Source of the DNA: Thiothrix phosphatis
Lineage (GTDB): Bacteria > Pseudomonadota > Gammaproteobacteria > Thiotrichales > Thiotrichaceae
DNA: 64,000 bases
Reading direction: 5' to 3'
NCBI RefSeq assembly: GCF_035668035.1
Contig: NZ_JAYMYJ010000030.1
Coordinates: forward strand, 44,956-108,955
The notes under the pieces were generated by a model, which worked only from the letters and a program-made list of their open reading frames with translations, ran no database searches and was not told the DNA's origin. A program made the translations under genes and the position numbers. This document shows positions 60,223-64,000 of this stretch, piece by piece (positions within the stretch are counted from its first letter, which is position 1; every line of letters begins with the position of its first letter).

Positions 60223-63200
60223 ATGAAACGTATTCTGATCAATGCGACGCAGCCGGAAGAAATTCGCGTCGCCATGGTCGACGGGCAGCGCCTGTATGAC
60301 CTCGACATTGAACACCCCTTCCGCGCACAAAAAAAAGCCAACATCTACAAAGGCATCGTCACCCGTGTTGAGCCAAGCTTGGAGGCGGTATTCGTCAACT
60401 ATGGCGCACAGCGGCATGGTTTCCTGTCCTTCCGTGAAATTGCGCCGGAATATTACCGCGCTGACGCAAAAATCGCTGGCCGTCCAACCGTCAAGGACGT
60501 CATGCGCGAAGGCATGGAAGTGCTGGTGCAAGTGGACAAGGAAGAGCGCGGCAACAAGGGCGCTGCCCTCACCACCTACCTGAGCTTGGCTGGCCGCTAT
60601 CTGGTGCTGATGCCCAACAACCCCAAGGCCGGTGGTGTTTCCCGCCGCATTGAGGGGGAAGATCGCCAGCAGATCAAGCAGACGCTGAACGAACTCGACA
60701 TTCCGGATGGCATGGGCGTGATCGTGCGCACCGCCGGGATTGAACGCGACGCCGAAGAGCTTGCCTGGGATTTGGACTACCTCAAAACCCTGTGGGCGGC
60801 CATCCAGCAAGCCTACCAGCAGCACAAGGGGCCGACCCTGCTGTACCAGGAAAGCAATGTCATCATCCGCGCCTTGCGTGACTATTTCCGCCGCGATATT
60901 GGCGAAATCGTCATCGACAATGACAAGGTGTTCAAACAGGCGCGCGACTTTATGCAGGCAGTCATGCCGCACAACCTGCGCAAGCTCAAGCATTACACCG
61001 ACAACACCCCGTTGTTCAGCCGTTTCCAGGTGGAAAACCAGATTGAAACTGCGTTCCAGCGCACCGTCAGCCTGCCGTCCGGCGGCGCAATCGTGATCGA
61101 CCATACCGAGGCGCTGGTTTCCATTGACATCAACTCCGCCCGCGCCACCAAGGGGCAGGACATTGAAGAGACCGCCCTCAACACCAACCTGGAAGCCTCC
61201 GACGAAATCGCCCGCCAGTTGCGGTTGCGTGACCTGGGCGGGCTGGTTGTGATCGACTTCATCGACATGCAGCCCAGCAAACACCAACGCGAAGTGGAAA
61301 AACGCCTGCGCGACGCCATGAAACTCGACCGCGCCCGCGTGCAGGTCGGGCGCATTTCCCGCTTCGGCTTGCTGGAAATGTCCCGCCAGCGCCTGCGGCC
61401 TTCACTTGGCGAATCCAGCCAGATCGTATGCCCGCGCTGCACCGGCCATGGCCATATCCGCAGCACCGACTCCCTGGCGCTTTCCATCCTGCGGCTAATC
61501 GAAGAGGAAGCCATGAAGGAAATGACCGGCAAGGTCATCGCCCAGTTGCCGGTGGCGGTCGCCACGTTCCTGCTGAATGAAAAGCGCCAGGCCATCAGTG
61601 ACATCCAGCAACGCCGCAGTGTCGACATGACCATCATCCCCAACCCTTACCTGGAAACGCCGCACTACGAAATCACCCGCATCCGCAGCGACAATCTGGA
61701 GGAAGAGGAAGGCCCCAGCTACCAATATATTCCCGCGCCCCCAGCCCAGGAAGAAACCATCCAGCAGGAAGCGCTGCCCATCCAGATGCCGGTGGAAGCC
61801 GCTGTCACCAATGTCATGCCCAGCACGCCAGCCCCACAGGCGTTCCGCAGCTACCCGGAAACAACCCAACCGGCTTCACCCGTCTCAGCCATACAAATCA
61901 AAGGTCTTGGCCTGATGCGGCGCATTTTCAATAGCCTTTTTGGCAGCAACCCCAGTGTGGACAAGGCTGCCGAGGAAGCGGAAAACAAAGCCAAAACGGA
62001 AGCTGCGGCCACCCAACCCCGCAACAAGCCTGAACAAGCGCCCCAGCAAGACAAACGTAACGAGCGGCGGGAACGGGTCAGGGATGACAGGGCTGAAGCG
62101 GAAGCGGACACAGGGCAACCCGCTGCCGAAGGCCAACGCCATCGCAATGGCCAAGAAAATCGCCGGGAGAACCGCCGCGACCGCAACAACAATGATCGCC
62201 GCAACCGTGGCCGCAACCGTTCCGAACGGGAAGACAATGCCGCCCCGGCTGAACCGGGCAGGCAGGAACAACGGCAATCCAGGCAAACCGAAAAAGACGC
62301 CGCTGTCCATATGGAACAGGACATGACGGATCGGACGCCACTCGAAATCACCCTGCCCGCCCCACGCGACAGCAAAGAACACGCCCATAGGGATGACAAC
62401 CAGCAGCCCCAAAGCCGCCGGGAGCGTTCCCGCCGTGATCAGCGCCACCGGCAACCGCCAACAGATGACGGTGCTGTTGAAAACAGGGATGAAGCCGAAA
62501 CACGCAGGGACAAAAACCGGCAGCAGCGCCAAGAAAGCGCCAACACTGCCGACCAACCTCCGCATGGCGTTATCCAAGAGCCTTCCGTAATACTGGCGCA
62601 GGAAACACCATCCGTTGTACAAGCCAACACCCTTGAAATGGCAATCCCAGAAGCGCCAGACTCCCGTGACGCCCCACCCTCTGTTGAGCACACAGCAGAG
62701 CCAGCGGAAACCCAGGATGATGAGAGCTTCACCGAAACGGCTGAACACACGGCTCGGGTGCCCCGTGAGCGGCGCAGCCGCACCCGCCGTCCCCGCAATA
62801 GCCAGAACCGGCAACGCCCGCCACGTCCGGCTACGCCTGAAGGCGAACAGCCCATGTTGATGCCAGAAAATATGGAACCCGTCATTATCGACCTGAGCGC
62901 TGGAAAATCGACAATATTGCGCCAGGAAACCAGTCACCTTCAGGCCACAACCAGCCCAGAAGAGCCTGGGCAAGCCGAAATGCCGGTGGTGGAATCCTCC
63001 GAAGCGGAAGCAACGGTTCCGGAAACCCTAGCGTCTGTGCCGATGGAATCCGTGGCGGAACTCCCCTCCCCGGACACGGCAGCTTCCACACCGCTGGAGA
63101 CAGTGTCACCAGACCCAATATTTGTGGAAACCTTGGCTCCTGAGCCTCCGACAGCAGAATCTGCGGAAGTGGCACCCCTCCAGCCAACAGCGCCGGAACC

Positions 63201-63555
63201 CATGGAAGCCGTAGCCCTGCAACAAACAGAGGCGGAACCGCAGCCCGTTGTGCAAACGGAACCACCTCTCCCACAAGAAGCGCCCCCAACTGTGACGCCC
63301 ATTGTGGCAGAACCAGCGCCAGAAATTGCCGCTATTGTGGCACCCACGGTAGCGGAACCAGTGCAAGAAGCCATCCCCACTGTAGAACCTCTGCTCGAGG
63401 AGACGGCTACAGTTGCTGAAACACCGGTTGAGGCACCGCCTGTTCCTGAAGACAGGCAACCGGAGCCTGCCTTGGTGGCCGAGGAAGAAACTGTTGCGCC
63501 TGTGCCCGCCAAAAAACGTCCATCATGGATGCATGCCGAGCCTGAGAAGCAATAA
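60223..63555 (+). CDS. rne: Ribonuclease E
   Basis: Endoribonuclease and organiser of the RNA degradosome. The 1110-residue protein has the S1 domain (KANIYKGIVTRVEPSLEAVF), the DNase I-like domain with the catalytic Asp in EALVSIDINSARATKG and in GGLVVIDFIDMQP, and the Zn-link CPRCTGHGH. The catalytic half ends near residue 510. An amphipathic segment at about residues 557-577 (KGLGLMRRIFNSLFGSN) matches the membrane-anchor helix of RNase E. Beyond it lie an Arg-rich RNA-binding stretch (about 620-680) and a Pro/Glu/Ala-rich scaffold tail. The long leader suggests autoregulation. Confidence 0.97.
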   Translation: MKRILINATQPEEIRVAMVDGQRLYDLDIEHPFRAQKKANIYKGIVTRVEPSLEAVFVNYGAQRHGFLSFREIAPEYYRADAKIAGRPTVKDVMREGMEVLVQVDKEERGNKGAALTTYLSLAGRYLVLMPNNPKAGGVSRRIEGEDRQQIKQTLNELDIPDGMGVIVRTAGIERDAEELAWDLDYLKTLWAAIQQAYQQHKGPTLLYQESNVIIRALRDYFRRDIGEIVIDNDKVFKQARDFMQAVMPHNLRKLKHYTDNTPLFSRFQVENQIETAFQRTVSLPSGGAIVIDHTEALVSIDINSARATKGQDIEETALNTNLEASDEIARQLRLRDLGGLVVIDFIDMQPSKHQREVEKRLRDAMKLDRARVQVGRISRFGLLEMSRQRLRPSLGESSQIVCPRCTGHGHIRSTDSLALSILRLIEEEAMKEMTGKVIAQLPVAVATFLLNEKRQAISDIQQRRSVDMTIIPNPYLETPHYEITRIRSDNLEEEEGPSYQYIPAPPAQEETIQQEALPIQMPVEAAVTNVMPSTPAPQAFRSYPETTQPASPVSAIQIKGLGLMRRIFNSLFGSNPSVDKAAEEAENKAKTEAAATQPRNKPEQAPQQDKRNERRERVRDDRAEAEADTGQPAAEGQRHRNGQENRRENRRDRNNNDRRNRGRNRSEREDNAAPAEPGRQEQRQSRQTEKDAAVHMEQDMTDRTPLEITLPAPRDSKEHAHRDDNQQPQSRRERSRRDQRHRQPPTDDGAVENRDEAETRRDKNRQQRQESANTADQPPHGVIQEPSVILAQETPSVVQANTLEMAIPEAPDSRDAPPSVEHTAEPAETQDDESFTETAEHTARVPRERRSRTRRPRNSQNRQRPPRPATPEGEQPMLMPENMEPVIIDLSAGKSTILRQETSHLQATTSPEEPGQAEMPVVESSEAEATVPETLASVPMESVAELPSPDTAASTPLETVSPDPIFVETLAPEPPTAESAEVAPLQPTAPEPMEAVALQQTEAEPQPVVQTEPPLPQEAPPTVTPIVAEPAPEIAAIVAPTVAEPVQEAIPTVEPLLEETATVAETPVEAPPVPEDRQPEPALVAEEETVAPVPAKKRPSWMHAEPEKQ

Positions 63556-63556
63556 C

Positions 63557-64000
63557 CTAAAGGTGAGTGCGGCGGATATGCTCCAGCAAGCCTGCCGCCG
63601 CATCCTCCACCATATCAAGCACACGCTCAAAGCCACTGTTGCCGCCGTAATACGGGTCTGGCACTTCGTCCACGTTCCAGTGGGAGGCGAACTTCATGAA
63701 CAAATGGATGCGCCCAAGCTGTTCCTGCTGCGCCAGATAACGCAAATCTTCCAGATTGGAACGATCCATCGCCAGAATGTAATCAAAGCGATCAAAATCC
63801 GACCCGTCCACCTTGCGGGCGCGTTGCCCGGACAAATCCACCCCACGGCTGCGGGCAGCCGCCTGCGAACGCTGGTCGGGCGGGTTGCCAATGTGGTAGG
63901 CATGGGTTCCTGCAGAATCAATCAGGATATGCCCTGCCAACCCTTGCGACTTGACCAGATCCTCAAAAACACCCTGAGCCGTTGGGGAACGGCAGATGTT
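63557..64000 (-). CDS. Low-molecular-weight protein tyrosine phosphatase (5' end outside window)
   Basis: The visible 147 residues contain NICRSPTAQGVFEDL (end of the CX5R active site; the nucleophile Cys lies beyond the window edge) and the general acid in EVPDPYYGG. SAGTHAYHIGNPPDQRSQAA and FDYILAMDRSNLEDL are typical of this family, which is about 150-160 residues, so only a few N-terminal codons are missing. It is convergent with rne, with only one base between the stop codons. It could reverse the tyrosine phosphorylation of the kinase at 4760-7090, but that link is inferred. Confidence 0.9.
   Translation of the reverse strand, partial: NICRSPTAQGVFEDLVKSQGLAGHILIDSAGTHAYHIGNPPDQRSQAAARSRGVDLSGQRARKVDGSDFDRFDYILAMDRSNLEDLRYLAQQEQLGRIHLFMKFASHWNVDEVPDPYYGGNSGFERVLDMVEDAAAGLLEHIRRTHL

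Noticed and set aside
60136..61287. 383-codon minus-strand open frame overlapping the rne catalytic half
   Set aside because: Antisense shadow of a highly conserved coding region, with low-complexity predicted protein.
61885..62973. 362-codon open frame on the minus strand
   Set aside because: It is antisense to the RNase E tail; it has no ribosome site or family match, and its length follows from the biased composition of rne.

Overview
The window is 64 kb of a gammaproteobacterial chromosome. The order recA-recX-alaS-lysC-csrA-tRNA-Ser-tRNA-Arg, the rluC/rne divergent pair, the ybbAP/tesA pair and the epmB/efp-epmA pair are typical of Gammaproteobacteria. A secreted Gly/Tyr/Asn-rich protein resembling sulfur globule envelope proteins and IS1-family sequences suggest a sulfur oxidiser of the Thiotrichales (Thiothrix-like). 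That taxonomic placement is an inference and was not tested by any search.

Layout. 0-4.7 kb: glutamate synthase (gltB, 5' end outside the window, then gltD), closed by a terminator. 4.7-20.7 kb: a surface or exopolysaccharide locus with a tyrosine autokinase/chain-length protein, a FemAB-like acyltransferase, five glycosyltransferases, a polysaccharide deacetylase, a flippase, an O-antigen ligase/polymerase, a DUF4091 lipoprotein and a beta-propeller protein. The gene set resembles exosortase-associated EPS loci, but no exosortase is present here. 20.7-24.1 kb: two c-di-GMP-type proteins, a degenerate REC-PAS-EAL protein and a PilZ-like protein. 24.1-33.4 kb: YbbP/YbbA exporter, TesA esterase, a DUF938 methyltransferase, a nuclease lipoprotein, a PhoD-like phosphatase, a DUF2520 protein and EpmB.

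33.4-40.7 kb: EF-P and its lysyl-ligase EpmA, the Sec accessory genes yajC-secD-secF (with an intrinsic-terminator-like hairpin between yajC and secD), nhaA with two competing leader hairpins, and moeA. 40.7-44.3 kb: the sulfur-globule-like gene, a DUF6056 membrane protein and a GtrB-like glycosyltransferase.

44.4-50.3 kb is the most unusual stretch. Two complementary halves of one IS1-family element, with matching terminal inverted repeats, lie 4.95 kb apart. Between them are an ABC-2 exporter pair, a BaiN/TIGR03862-type flavoprotein and an ABC exporter with fused ATPase. The right IS end cuts off a phage-type tyrosine integrase after about 46 codons, beside tRNA-Arg, which looks like the scar of a tRNA-targeted genomic island.

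50.4-59.7 kb: minus-strand housekeeping genes (tRNA-Arg, tRNA-Ser, csrA, lysC, alaS, recX, recA, pncC, sppA, a Gph-like phosphatase, rluC). 59.7-64 kb: the long structured rne leader, RNase E with a membrane-anchor helix and a long disordered tail, and a convergent low-molecular-weight protein tyrosine phosphatase that runs off the window end.
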